In this document: positions 1 through 11,700 of the stretch, in pieces
How positions within the stretch are numbered: position 1 is the first letter of the stretch
Layout of the letters: each line of letters begins with the position of its first letter
Assembly (NCBI GenBank): GCA_031472005.1
Contig: PZJY01000001.1
Location: 1,488,001-1,552,000 of the forward strand
Source: Tetracladium setigerum
Taxonomy: Eukaryota > Ascomycota > Leotiomycetes > Helotiales
Direction of reading: 5' to 3'
DNA: 64,000 nt
Made by a program: the position numbers and the translations under genes
The notes under the pieces: model-generated
What the model saw: the letters and a program-made list of their open reading frames with translations, nothing else
Told to the model about the DNA's origin: nothing
The model's database searches: none

Positions 1-314
1 GACTCTTGCGCAAGGAATGTAGTAGCTGCAGATTTGACGGTATTGAGGTCCGCGAGGTCAATGTGAAGAGGTTTCAAATGTCCAAAGCTATCGGGACATA
101 GTGATTTGATCTCTGCGATTGCAGTCGCAATATTGGTTGGCGATCGGCCAGCCACATAAACGATGGCGTTTTTCGAGTAGAGAATTTTGACCAGATCAAA
201 ACCGATTCCAGCATTGCCTCCAGTGACAATGTAAGTCTTGCCAGTGAGGGATGAAAGATTTTTCTCGGTAAATTGTGGTTTTCCTGGAAATAGTTGAGAA
301 AGAATGACGTTCAT
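1..314 (-). CDS. Short-chain dehydrogenase/reductase, N-terminal part (runs off the window edge)
   Basis: This is the first 104 residues of an NAD(P)-dependent oxidoreductase of the SDR family, read leftward from an ATG at 312-314. The cofactor-binding motif TGGNAGIG follows a short lead and the strand sequence KTYIV, as in retinol-dehydrogenase/WWOX-like fungal SDRs. A second Rossmann signature, HIDLADL, is present near residue 87, where these enzymes bind the adenine ring. The catalytic Ser-Tyr-Lys part lies beyond base 1 and cannot be seen. No intron is needed in the visible part. The substrate is unknown. Family assignment is strong, anything narrower is inference. Confidence 0.85.
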   Translation of the reverse strand, partial: MNVILSQLFPGKPQFTEKNLSSLTGKTYIVTGGNAGIGFDLVKILYSKNAIVYVAGRSPTNIATAIAEIKSLCPDSFGHLKPLHIDLADLNTVKSAATTFLAQE

Positions 315-816
315 TTTTGGACAGACGGTTGGCGGATGATTCGGAAGTTATAGAAAGAGTGATAACCTTGTGGGATGTCGGTATTCTGAACCTGTGTTGT
401 CTTTCAGAAGGCAGCCAAAGTAGACTTTATATCCTTTCCATCTGAAACTGAAATGAAATAGAACTCAAACTAAACATTGAGACTAGGGTGTCAATTGCAC
501 ATGAATGCTTCTGACTTTGCTTGGCATGTCAGAATGTATTGTATGACAAGAGGCGAAAATTGTTGATTTCATACACTGCCTCTAACAGACCTAGTCGAAG
601 AAGCGCTTTCGGATAACTCCGTAGATCCGATTGAAAAGTCGATAAAGAAAGGAGAGGGAAATCCTATCGAGACCACATTCTATTATCGTATAATGGGGTT
701 GCAGGGGCTGCAAGACCTGGCCTTTCACTCTGTTCTCGCTCGCTATCTCCAATATCCGTGGACGTTTTCGTATCCATATCAAAGTAGATATTCACAAGTG
801 CTCGTTTTCTACGAGT
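315..816. other. Intergenic: upstream region of the SDR and 3' flank of the bZIP gene
   Basis: About 500 bases between the start of the leftward SDR gene and the stop of the leftward bZIP gene. It should hold the SDR promoter. Small open frames here overlap on both strands and show no domain or splice logic. I see no RNA gene or repeat. Confidence 0.6.
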
Positions 817-1625
817 TCAAGCTAAAGGAAATTGGCTCAACACTATCGGTGGCTCTCCTCGCTGACCTCTCCAGAAATTTGTAGTACGTAAGATTTCGGC
901 GTCTAAAAGGAACCACCATTTCTTCGCAAATTTGGGGCCTATCTCCCAACCAGTTGTATCATAAGGAATTGAACCCCAGATTTTGATATCGCTCGATGAC
1001 ATGTCGCTGACAAATTCGAGCTCGTTGATGGTCCCTCGTGCTTCCAGAATACGGTCGCGCAACGAACACCAGGGCAGCATGTCAATGTATGACTTATGTG
1101 GAATTATTTGCTGCTGGAGGGTGGGAATGAGTGGTTGTGGCAGCTTGAAGATTGCGGTGCGAATGTTATCAAGGGCATCTTCACCACCGCACTTGATTTC
1201 AAGAATGTCGGCAATTTGAAGGAATGCTTCCCATGCTGTCAACTTACGCAGCACGATGAAGCACGTGTCCAATGAAGGGTCCTCAATTATTGCATCTACT
1301 GTGTGGTCTGGTCCTGGACTTTTGTTTTCCGGGCGAATCAGCGCATATGACGAAGAAGACAGAGACAAGCCTTCAGGACTGGCTGCTACTTGGCGCACTG
1401 TGTTGTTGCTTTCCGGAAGCAAGTCCTGGTTGGTACAATCTTTTTGCTTTTTGGTCAACTTGAGCCCTACAAGTATTAGTTTAAGTTTTAATTTATCTGG
1501 GTGAGGGGTATACTTCGTGCTCGCTGAGACAGCCTGTTTTGGATCTTCTTCCGCTGAGCAGGATCGGCTATTTTGGACCAGTCTTCTTCTGGTGTCTTCA
1601 AGTGCTGTTTCCAAACGGAGTCCAT
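817..1625 (-). CDS. bZIP-type transcription factor with C-terminal DUF3425 domain
   Basis: Two exons, 1514-1625 and 817-1466, joined across a 47-nt intron (1467-1513) with donor GTATAC, branch-like ACTAAT and acceptor TTGTAG. Joining restores an uninterrupted basic region, KKIQNRLSQRARRLK, at about residues 26-40 of a 253-residue protein. The C-terminal half carries the fungal DUF3425 signature: LIPTLQQQ, HKSYIDMLPWCSLRDRIL and WGSIPYDTTGWEIGPKFA. Such proteins are nuclear DNA-binding regulators. Targets are unknown. The leucine zipper after the basic region is weak, as is common in this subfamily. The start at 1625 was chosen because it gives a short acidic lead directly before the basic region. 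An upstream in-frame ATG at 1739 is possible but its sequence looks non-coding. Confidence 0.85.
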
Positions 1626-2992
1626 TTCTGACGCGAATGATAACTGGAATGGTAGCTCGTAAAGGGTAGCGTGTAAATAAAGGAGGATTTGATGAAGTCG
1701 AAGAGTCATCCACTCTCCCTTCCAGGAGATGTCGTCCATCCGCGCTTGACTCCATCCGGTTAGCGCTAATCCTTCATTCTGACATTTCTGACATTTCTGA
1801 CACTCTCATGTCCATCTGCATCATTCGAGGCAGATGATAGTGCTTAATCTCAGAATCATACTTAGAATGAGGCAAGTCATGGCATTGAAGCCGATCCTTC
1901 AAGGACAAAGTTTCACCGGCCGAGTGGAGGTTGTCCCGAGTTCGCCAATCCATGAACCATCACGGCGAACATCATCCAGTTCGAGGCCCAAGATCTGATA
2001 AATCGATGGTACGTTGCCGATGACGAAAGATGTGATTGTATTTCGACGTAGCTCGAGGTCTGTTCACTCTTTTTGATAAGTCACTCTCCTTTCGACAATT
2101 ATCTTGCTCCTCAACCTTAACGCCTGCCACATGTATTTCTCAAGTTGACCCAAGATCCATAAGCTGAAGAAGATCCGATAACCAGGTATGTGGGCATTGA
2201 TGACGGAGAAAAGTCTATATCGTATAAGCTTTCAAAGACAAGTGGGACTAGCTTGACTAAGTACTGTACTATGAGCACTCGTTCAACCATCTTGAATAAC
2301 ACAACAAGCAAGGACCACAATTAATTCTTTTTGTGGTTCGTAATATGCCCTTCTCTTTTCCGATTTCATAGTGTTGGTTTTTTTATACATTTCCAAAGCC
2401 TCAAGCTAGTAATTTTACAAGCTCGTCATATTCTATTGTCTCCAGGGCACAATTTTTACATGACAATTAAAAAAGTCTTCAGGCCAACATATCTGATCAT
2501 AATAAGCACATCGAGTCACATTTCACAGTGTCTTGATTTCCTTTGTCGACTTTGTGCGCTAAGATTTCGCAGAGTACTGTGAGCATTGATGACCAAGCTC
2601 TTCATTCTCCTTTTAAGTCTTTGCATTCAGAAGCCAAATTAAGCAACACTATGAAGATATGTCGCTAAGAAATTAATTTTGCACAAATTATCACCTCCAA
2701 AAATCAACGTCACTCCTTCTCTCTGCTGCACCCTAATCCAAAATCTCGCCCTTATGCTGTCCATGTCGAACCGAGAAGACATTCAGCTTGATCGTTCAAA
2801 TATTCGAGGACGTTTCGGCTACCCGACTTTTCTGGGCAGTCAATAAGACTTTGTGACACAAGCTCTTGCGTTGTATCGTTTGGCGGAATTTACAATGTTG
2901 AGGATATTGGTCCAAATGTAACCCCCAGAACGAAATTCTTTCAACAAACAACCCCTGACGATGTTCTAGAATCACATAATCGTACCCAACCG
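1626..2992. other. Intergenic region with a small 9-bp tandem repeat
   Basis: 1.4 kb without a supportable gene. Three near-perfect 9-bp units (TTCTGACA core) lie at 1776-1802, just upstream of the bZIP gene. The rest is AT-rich sequence with only short, unconvincing reading frames. Confidence 0.5.
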
Positions 2993-3310
2993 TCAAATAT
3001 CCCATTCTTTACCCACCTGCTCTCGTACAACAGTGCTACACTCCTTCTCCACAAAGTTCCATTCCGCAGCTTTCTCGCCAGTCAATCCAAGATCTCCATG
3101 TCGAACTGAGTGTCGAACTGAGTGGCGTTCTTTCCTTCTCTGCAACCATGCCTTAACCTCCTCGCCACAATGAATGATCAACAGAACCATCAAAAGCGTA
3201 ATGGTTGAACAGATGAGAATGTAGATGAAGGCGACTATTATCTCCAGGGTCACTAATGTGATGACTCTACACTTGCGGAAAACCGCGTTGGTGAACCCTG
3301 TGAAACTCAT
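2993..3310 (-). CDS. Small putative membrane protein (hypothetical)
   Basis: A 105-residue reading frame from ATG 3308-3310. A basic N-terminus (VFRKCR) is followed by a long hydrophobic stretch at about residues 16-47 that could span a membrane once or twice. A hydrophilic tail contains a tandem RHSVRHSVRHG, caused by a 12-nt duplication. A longer in-frame start at 3478 adds 56 residues of low-complexity, basic sequence and looks like 5' leader. A poly-T run lies directly upstream of the chosen ATG on the plus strand. I do not recognise a family. It could be a spurious frame. Confidence 0.4.
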   Translation of the reverse strand: MSFTGFTNAVFRKCRVITLVTLEIIVAFIYILICSTITLLMVLLIIHCGEEVKAWLQRRKERHSVRHSVRHGDLGLTGEKAAEWNFVEKECSTVVREQVGKEWDI

Positions 3311-4788
3311 TTTTTTTTTCTTTGTGGGGGATCGAGTGAGTGAGGTGGTGTATTGAAATTTGTCGGGACTTGGATTGGCTTTTCTGGAGTTCTGTGGTAC
3401 GGAAGATGAGTAGTTTGAACGGAAATCTCTGGGACTTCTGCAGATTATATGGGAAGACGGATCTTTTGAAGTGCTCATGGAGACTTTTAAAGTAGTGGGA
3501 ATGAGCTGAACGAAAACTTGACGACTGGTGCTAAGTTGGATCGGCTTGCTTCGCGATCAGGAATTTAGACACTAGCCTATGAGCCCAAATCTACTAGACT
3601 CTCAAAAGACAAATTTCTTCGGGGGACAATTTCTTGTCACTGAGCCAGCATGGCGTGTGTGAAGCGGCCCAAATCTAGCACAACTAGAATCATTAAGCGA
3701 GGCGGCGGCTGAACTCTAACCTAACTCCTAGATATAATCATCGTCAAACTAGTGTGGAAAGTAGCTTATCTACACACTTAACACTATTCTCGCAGTAGAC
3801 AAACGGCCTGCGAGTCTCAACATTCTGACTATATTTGTCGAACTTGTGCGATACTGCCTAGACCCGAGGTAGCCAGTTTATCTTGGGAGAGATTGACATA
3901 GTACGGAATCTCCTTGTAAATTTGAAGTTCAATACAAGGCGATGCCAGGCAGAGAGAGCGGAAGAACAGCCCAGTATCTTCGGAAATAGGAAAGACGAAC
4001 CCCGCATATGAAATTTTGCCTATAGCTACAACCAAGAGAATGAATTTACTCAACATAGAGTCATACAACAAGAAGAAGAAAAGATAAAATTACTGTCCAA
4101 ATACTTCCTAGGAATGCAAAACCCGTAGCGAAACCTAGAGAAAAAGGAATGACCACCCTCAAGGAAAGCTTCCTCGTCACAACAATCCTTTAGATACAAC
4201 CCAACTAACATTCGCTACTTGCGACCAGGGCCAAACTTCATGCTATTGTGCAATCTATCTCCGCTTTTCCATATTCATTAAAAATATAGGCGCGCCGGGA
4301 AGAAACATCTTCCACGGTGAAGTTTTCGCGCGGATTTAAGACTTTCGCTAAACCCGCTGGTCCTGGCCTGATTCTTAGACTACTTACCCAAGTACTGGGA
4401 CCAATCCCACCTCCCAGAGGCTATACGAGGAACGAAATGCATGCTAAATAGGTATGAATATACTGGCACAATACATCGGTTGTTTTTCGGCTTTAAATAG
4501 TGTAATCGGGCGAAAATAGAGGACAACGAGGGGTTGTTCTGCGATGTGGATGTTCGCTGAAGTCATTGCTGCACGATTTCGGGTTAGGATGGAGTTTGAG
4601 CTTCTCGCGATTTTTGCCGTAGTTATTTACTACGCTGGTGGAGGCGGGGTTGCTTGATGAATGGTTTGTATATATACTCGTCTCCTTCAGTATATGAATT
4701 AAAGATTTCAGAACGAAATTGTGAGAACACAACAGCGAAAAACAACTTCAAAGTTCAAACGAGATCCAGACTCCACCAACATATCAAA
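3311..4788. other. Intergenic: promoter region of the AKR gene
   Basis: 1.5 kb with no convincing gene. A TATATA sequence at 4669-4674 lies about 115 bases before the AKR start codon and is a reasonable TATA element. An isolated GGCGCGCC site occurs at 4289-4296. Short frames at 3829-4071 and 4493-4732 were judged spurious. Confidence 0.45.
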
Positions 4789-5884
4789 ATGGCAGCACCA
4801 AAAACCAAACTCAAGGTCGTCTTCGGCGCAATGACTTTCGGAAGAGAGGGTTAGTATTTAATTATCTTCATCTCTGAACAAATATCTCTCCCATTCTATC
4901 TCAGAACCATCATCAATTAACACCCCCGCAGGTACACTCGGCTCCCGAATCTACACCAGCACCGAAGCCGGCAAGCTCATCGACGTCTTCCAAGCGCACA
5001 ACCACAACGAAATGGACACAGCCCGCATCTACGGCAACGGTACGACGGAAGAAATCCTCGCTGAAACCAAATGGCAAGAACGCGGGATCGTCATGGCCAC
5101 CAAAATCTACCCAAGCAAGCGCGCACCCTCTCTTCTCAAAGGCGAAGGCTACACTCTCGAACCCGCTGATGTGCGCAAAGCTCTCACGACCAGTTTGAAA
5201 GCCCTCGGATCAGAGAGCGTGGATTTGTATTACCTCCATGGCCCAGATCGCGAGGTGTCGTTTGAGGAGACGCTGGGTGAGATCAATGCGCTCTACAAGG
5301 AGGGCAAGTTCAAGAGGTTTGGGATCAGCAATTTCCAGAGCTGGGAGGTTGCGAGAGTCTGTGAGATTTGTGAGAAGAATGGGTGGATTAAACCGACTGT
5401 GTATCAGGGTGTTTACAACGCTTTGCAACGCTCGATTGAGGCAGAGCTCTTCCCTTGTTTACGCTACTTTGGTATCTCGCTTTATGCCTTCCAGCCTCTT
5501 GCTGGTGGGTTCCTGACTGGTCGGTACAGTCGTGAGCAGTCTGATTTTGAGGCCGGTTCTCGATTCGATCCTAAGCATGTGCAGGGCAAGTTGCACCAGG
5601 GAAGATATTGGAACGATACGTATTTTGATGCGATAGATAGCATCAAGAATGTTGCGGAGAAGAATGGGTTGACGACTGCAGAGGTGGCTATGAGGTGGTT
5701 GGAACATCATTCTTTGATGAAGAAGGAGAAGGATGATGCTATCATTGTCGGTGCAAGTTCGACGAAGCATTTGGAGGAAAACTTGGCAGATTTGGAGAAG
5801 GGAGCGTTGCCCCAGGAGGTGATTGAAGTCGTAGAGGAAGCGTGGTTGGCCGTTAAGGGAATTGCACCAAAATACTGGCACTAG
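4789..5884 (+). CDS. Aldo/keto reductase, AKR7 (aflatoxin-aldehyde reductase-like) family
   Basis: Two exons, 4789-4849 and 4932-5884, separated by an 82-nt intron (GTTAGT...CCGCAG), give 337 residues, the normal AKR7 length. The enzyme should reduce aldehydes with NADPH in the cytosol. The AKR tetrad is visible: Asp and Tyr in MDTARIYGNG, Lys in MATKIYPS and His in YYLHGPD. Further AKR7 marks are FGAMTFG at the N-terminus, FGISNFQSWEV, VYQGVYNALQR, FQPLAGGFLTGRY and the C-terminal IIVGASS cofactor loop. The start AAAATGGC is the first ATG giving the family N-terminus. The gene ends convergently with the SR/RRM gene 0.4 kb downstream. Substrate specificity cannot be told. Confidence 0.93.
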
Positions 5885-6300
5885 AATTTTGTCTGGGATG
5901 AGAGGTGCCCAGAGACCGTGAGATTGTGCTGGAATACGTAGATAATGATTCCATACACATTTTTAATGAATCAAGGGTCTTGGAACTCCCGAAGATTTTA
6001 GAAGCACCACAATTTACCCAATAAAAAGGGAAGACCTCTTGGCCCGTTCCTAGGAAGTAGCTATTCCTTGACAGCCAAAAAGATAAAAGATCAATACACT
6101 GAATAACATTACCGTGAGTAGCTGCGAGGGCGACTTGCTCCAGCTTAGTGATGCCAAGAAGCAATTCGTGGTTTTCCGCTGTCTGAACAGACACCTTTAG
6201 GTAATAAAGTTCCATTGCTTGTATTCTTACATGGGATTTCCATAGTCATACAAGTTCCCCGCCAAAAACTCCAGCGCTGAATTCCCTATAAAATGCAATC
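5885..6300. other. Convergent 3' flanks of the AKR and SR/RRM genes
   Basis: 416 bases between two stop codons that face each other. It should contain both polyadenylation regions. A leftward frame at 5853-6215 overlaps the AKR 3' end and shows no family resemblance. Confidence 0.5.
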
Positions 6301-7265
6301 TTAGCGTCTTCCCCTCCCTCGTCGATCCCGGCTCCTACTCCTCGACCTATCCCTCTCATCGTAACTGCTGTAACTGCTATAACTCAAGCTTCTTCTCCTC
6401 CTTCCTCCACCATTCCTTCCCGGGCTATCTCTCCTCCCTCCCTTGACCTCCTTGGGGGAGATCTGGACCTCGTGCTCACCGATCTCGACCTCGACCTATG
6501 TCGTCTCGGAGATCTCGATCGATTCTCTGGTCTGTATGTATCGAAGTTCCTCTCGTCTCGTCTACCACCACCATAACCACCCGATGCTGGAGGAAGGGGG
6601 CTTCGTCTTCTCTGCTGTGAAGGAGGGCCGCCTCTCGAACCTATTGGAACTCTGGGATCGATGTTTGCGCCTTTGCGAGCAGTCGGTGGAGCAGGAGAGA
6701 ATTTGCGCCGGGGGAGGACGATGGAAACGTTGATATAAGCACCGTCGATTTGAGATTCGTGCATGTGGGCAATGGCGGATTCGGCGTCTGTTTCGGTGGT
6801 GTAGAGGATGTAGGCCGTGCCGCGGTTTGTATTGACTGGTTTTGTTAGATTAAATATCAAAAGAATAAGGGAGTGAGAGCTTACAGTTTCTGTTCATGGG
6901 CATATCGAGATCGCGGATTTGACCATAGACGCCAAAGATTTCGCGGAGGTGGTCTGGTGTTACATTCTTGGTGAGTTTCTCAATCACAACCTAGGAATAT
7001 TAGTCATTCCCTTATTTCTTAGACTGCAAGGGCATACCTTTGTGCTTCTGACTGGACTCGGAGATCTGGCACGGCTGGCGCTGCGACTCTCACTCTTGTA
7101 TCTGTCATTTCGACGAGGACTACGACTTGATTCACGCGGGGAGACGGTGCGACGAGGTCTTGATACGGAGCGGGAATCCTTTCTGTCAACAGACGCATCG
7201 GAGTATGGTGAGCGCGTCCTGGTTCTGCCTCTAGATGGAGATCGAGATCGTGATTCGGAAGGCAT
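6301..7265 (-). CDS. RNPS1-like SR protein with one RRM (pre-mRNA splicing / exon-junction factor)
   Basis: Three exons: 6990 to 6885 is the middle one, after 7265-7038, with the last starting at 6835. Introns of 47 and 49 nt have GTATGC/CCTAG and GTAAGC/CCAG ends. The product has an RS-rich N-terminus (residues 1-76), one RRM (about 77-150) with VVIEKLTKNV, IFGVYGQIRDLDMPMNRNF and GTAYILY, then a Gly/Arg and RS-rich tail. This is the arrangement of RNPS1, a nuclear splicing and exon-junction-complex factor. The tail breaks at a G5 run (plus strand 6454-6458). The uncorrected frame stops at 6384. Adding one base continues the RS domain to a stop at 6301, about 289 residues in all. A 38-nt intron from a GTGAGC donor would have the same effect. 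Confidence 0.85.
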
Positions 7266-7777
7266 TTTGATGGTGATGTTGAAAAGTTATCAGTCGCGGT
7301 CTCAGTCGAACATCGAGGCTTGGACGCGAGGCTACAAAAGTTGAAATGCTTATGTAATTTACTGAAAATTACACTTTCGTGAGGTCGAAACAAAGAAACT
7401 TGACAGGGGCGAACAGGTCACCAAATATTGAAAGATGCAAGAATGCTAGATGGGATTGCAAGCGGTATTTCTTCCGTTGAGCATCGCATATAAACAATAT
7501 TGTAGCACCTCGAATATTTAACGATGAATCAGATATCATTAAATTCCCATCGGGTCCAAAAAATATCTTGACTGTTTTTGGCTTTGAGAAGTGCTCTGTC
7601 GTATTGACTGACTGCTTGTTCAGTCACATACTGCACAGAAGATGTACAAAGGCCAAAAAGATTGCAATCAACCAAGCAAGTACCTGCTCGCAAACATTAC
7701 CGTCCCTCGATCACAAAACACCCACAAAAAACCAAAAAGGAAATTGAGTACCGAAATACCCAAGTTTTTATTGTAAC
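7266..7777. other. Intergenic: SR-gene promoter and 3' flank of tRNA-Thr
   Basis: Upstream region of the RNPS1-like gene. Just left of the tRNA, A-rich blocks at about 7722-7740 read as T runs downstream of the leftward tRNA and can serve as Pol III terminators. No protein gene is visible. Confidence 0.5.
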
Positions 7778-7849
7778 TGCCCTCGGACGGAATCGAACCG
7801 GCAACCTCGTCATTACTAGTGACGCGCTCTACCATTGAGCTACGAGGGC
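7778..7849 (-). tRNA. tRNA-Thr, anticodon AGT (AGU), no intron
   Basis: A 72-nt cloverleaf on the minus strand. The acceptor stem GCCCTCG pairs perfectly with CGAGGGC. The D arm is GCTC/GAGC, the anticodon arm CGTCA/TGACG holds loop CTAGTAA, and the anticodon AGT lies at 7815-7817. The B box GGTTCGATTCC matches consensus. The T stem has one C-T mismatch. The discriminator base is A. Confidence 0.97.
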
Positions 7850-8724
7850 TGAATGGAGCGAGTTACTGCTTTTGATGAAGCAATCGCTGCGTATCTAGTA
7901 TTATACACATTACAACCTGTGATGAGCCTAAGTGTGACCATTTTTTCTTAGGCGAAGACCGTGCCAATCAGAGCCGGAATGTGTGTGGATCCTCCCAAGA
8001 TGTCAAGCTCTCAACACGGTTGACATAGCGAAACTTCGCAGAACACCCCGTCCATACCGTACTGTATTGCGACTTGGAAAAGGTTTTGCTCGATCGTTAA
8101 GTTTGCTTTATTCTTTCTTGACGGGATGGTCATTATAACAACAACAGTTGTGGTTCATCACCATTGAGATGTGACCCCAATTATCTGACATCAGCTGTAA
8201 AGATCACATAGAAAATGGCAAGAAAGCTCAACTTCGTTTAAGTAAGTAGAACAATTATCATGTTTCTAATCATCTTTGATTATTCTACACAATAAGCACT
8301 TTAATAGCTTTTCTGCTAAAGTCTGTGTGTGCATCTGAGGGAGTGCTAGATCTGCAGATGCGTTTGCGCGGAGGAATAAAAGGCTCCCTCCCTTCTCCGC
8401 TTTTCCTGCGAAGAGCAAGCTTCCGAAAACAAACGCTCTCATAAGACATTTCCCCGAGGTAGTGTTACCATCCCATCCGTTCTAGTATATCCCCCCTCCA
8501 CGCTAAATAATACAAAAGCGAAATAGCCACCCGTCATCGCTCATAAGAGATGGGCAAAGGAAGGAAAACACGAAACACTATCATGCTCCCCCTTAGCCCA
8601 CCAGATCTTCCGTGAAAATGCTTCTAAGCCTGCCAACAACGCCAGAACCTCTTGAGAGATGACACTAAATAACAATTCAAAGCACCGTCAATTCTTACAC
8701 TTACTAGCTTGAACACCCGCCATA
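7850..8724. other. Intergenic between tRNA-Thr and the SNF2 gene
   Basis: About 0.9 kb containing the 3' untranslated region of the leftward SNF2 gene and the upstream flank of the tRNA. I see no further gene, repeat or structured RNA. Confidence 0.5.
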
Positions 8725-11700
8725 TTAACCCTGCTCAGGATCAACATTTGACTCAACATTGAACAAGAACGCCAGTTGAGCCACGCCAAGACGTCCTATG
8801 TTCCTACTTGCACCTTCGTCAAGAGCTGCATCAACCATTTTTTTCTTGTCCTTCTGAAGTGCAATAATTCGATCTTCGACAGTATCTGCGATGAGAATTC
8901 GGTGCACCTCAACAGACTTTTGTTGGCCAATGCGGTAAGCACGGTCAACAGCCTGCATCTCGATGAATGGATTCCAGAACGGATCGAGTATGATGACTCG
9001 GGATGCAGCAACAAGGTTCAATCCAGAATTTCCCGCCTTGAGGGAAATGAGCATGATCTTGGTATTTCTCTTGTCGGTGAAACGAAGAATTGCGTCGTTT
9101 CGGGCCTCAGCACTCATGCTGCCATCATAACGTTCGAAGCCCCATTTATTTTTTTCGATAGGAACCTGGAGAAGATCGAGAAGGGAGACGAATTGACTAA
9201 AGATGATAGTCTTTTGGCCATCCTCCTGGAATTTTTCAAGCAGCTCAATACACTTGGTGACCTTTGCTGATGGCTGCCAGTTCTTGCGAAGGTATCTCAT
9301 GTATGCTCTACGCCCTTCGGCAGATTTATTAGCTTCTCGCTTCAACATAGCGAGAGAGCGGTGTTCCTTTTTCGCTTTCTTCTCTTTTCGTTTTCCTTTC
9401 TTGATCGAGCTGCGCTTTCTCTTCGCCTTCTCAACTTTCTTGGCCTTGCCCTTGTCTCTGAGTCTCGGCTTGATATCAGAGTCGGAGTCAAAGTCATTTT
9501 TTGGCTTGATATTAGCGTCGGGGTCGTCTTTTGCCTTGATATTAGAGTCTGATTCACCTTTAACAAGGTCTTCATCCGAGTCTATATCATCGGGTACAAT
9601 GAAACCTCGAAGATCGCCGTCACTATCCACATCTTCTATGTCGTCCTCGTCCTCATCTTGTGAATCAGAGTCAGAGTCAGAATCTTCGCTATCAGTCCCA
9701 CTACTCTCGTTGGCAGTCTCGTCATCTATCTTTGCACTCTCGGGTTCATGGACTTTCTTGAAAGTAGCGTAATCAATCACCTTTTTCATGTCGATAGTAG
9801 CACGACAACTTGGGCATTTTGAGGCCACATTATCGTCATTAGCTTGGTTTTCTTGAGCTGCTTGATCGGAAACCCGCGAAAGACATTCGGTGCACGTATC
9901 GTGGCCACAAGGAACCAAGATCGAAGGATTGGCGACACCGTCGTAACAAATTGGGCACTCGAAGCTACCATTCGCATCAATGATCCTAGCCACGACATCA
10001 GGTGGAAGGGTTTTTGCCAATTCAACCATTGCGTCATCACTCATCTCGTTGGGAGCTGTCTCAAAATCTTGAATCAAATGAGGATGGCAGCAAGCCTGTC
10101 TCAAACGTAGGAGCAGAACCAACACATTGGAGTAGTTCTTTCCAACCGTGCCAGCCTTCATGTACTTGTTAAATTGGAGCTGTGTTTGGCTTTCAAGAGC
10201 AGTGTAGAATTGTTGTTCATGCTCGTCAAATATCACATGTTGAAGCTCTTCAATCTTTGGTGGAAGAGTGATAATTGGTTGACCGTCAATGAGCGAAGTC
10301 TTGTTGCGTCGAAGAAGGATAGCCTTCAGAAGAGCCTGGAGCCTCGCCAAAGCTCGTTTCGGATCACCTGATGGACGACCAGCTTTAAGTAATGCACCAA
10401 ACGCCTGAGTCTCTTAGTATAGACATCCCTCATGGAAGTATCGAACTTACATAAGAAAACCTAGTCCATTCATTATATGGCTTGATGCGGAGGAAATTAA
10501 TGAGGGAATATAGTTCTCCAACATTATTCATCATTGGAGTTCCAGTCAGCACAAGTCTGTAGACAGACTCCAAACAATAGCACGCTCGTGCCGCAACGGT
10601 CTTCTTGTTCTTAATGCACTGGGCTTCATCAAGAATAATTCTGTGAAACTTGCTCCTGAGCGAGAAGAGAGGAAAAAGCTTCTTCATCTCGTTTTGGTCC
10701 AAGGGTTCTTTCTCTTTCTTTTTGCCGTCCGCATACTTTTCATAACGTTTGAACTCCGCGCCGACTGTTCCATAAGTCGTTAGGACCACGTCATAGGCAC
10801 GAATATCGTCCCATCTGAGCTTTTTTTGGCTACTGCACGGGGGTTGTGTGTCAGTGTATTCAAGGAATGTGGGTTGAGCTAGGGCTAAAGCGCCGGAGGA
10901 AAGTGAAAAGCAAATGATAAATGAGAGACTTACTGCAGATTAGCCACACTCAAACGATGAATGCCTTTAACCTTCATCTTAATTTCTCTCTCCCATTGAC
11001 GAACCAAAGCAACAGGTGCAATGATCAGAGTCGTCTGTGAACCTGTTAGCCTTTGCGAGAAAGAAGACGAAAACAGGCATGGGATGCTTGAGGTAGTGCT
11101 TACTTTTCGAGCAGGGTCGTTTGAAGGTCGAGATACAATAAGAGCCAGAGCAGAAATCGTCTTTCCAAGCCCCATATCATCAGCAAGAATCCCACCCTTG
11201 TTACTTCCCTCTTCCATTTTTTTCAACCACATGAGGGCAAGCTTCTGATGCTCATACAATGGATATGCCAATTCCTTGGGAGTCCCCTCACGATCCTCCT
11301 TGGGAAGATCCTCGTCTGGGCGAATGTTGGCAATAAGAGTTTTAATCTCTTGTTCGGTTTTACGAGGATCGTTGATAACGTAATTGTATTGAGCCTGCAT
11401 GCGGGCGTCAATAGCGTTACCGTACATATCTTGACCGTTCTCCATGTAGTTGCGAAGGTGACCAAGACTATCATCAGAGTCATCGGTGGTGGTATCCAGA
11501 TATAGATGATGACCGGTATTGTCCGCTTGATATCCCAGGTGACCCGCCAAGTTATGCATACTTCCGCCAGGGAATGCACCGGGCATCTTCGCATCAAAGG
11601 CAGGTGCACCTGGAGCATACACACTGCCTTTAGCAGGCATGTGTCCTTTGAATGCAGACATCTTTTGTGAGGACAACATCGCATCCCAAACATCCTTCTT

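Noticed and set aside
9203..9772. 189-codon plus-strand frame with Ser-rich runs
   Set aside because: It is the antisense of the acidic, Lys-rich insert of the SNF2 gene, so the Ser runs only mirror Asp/Glu codons.
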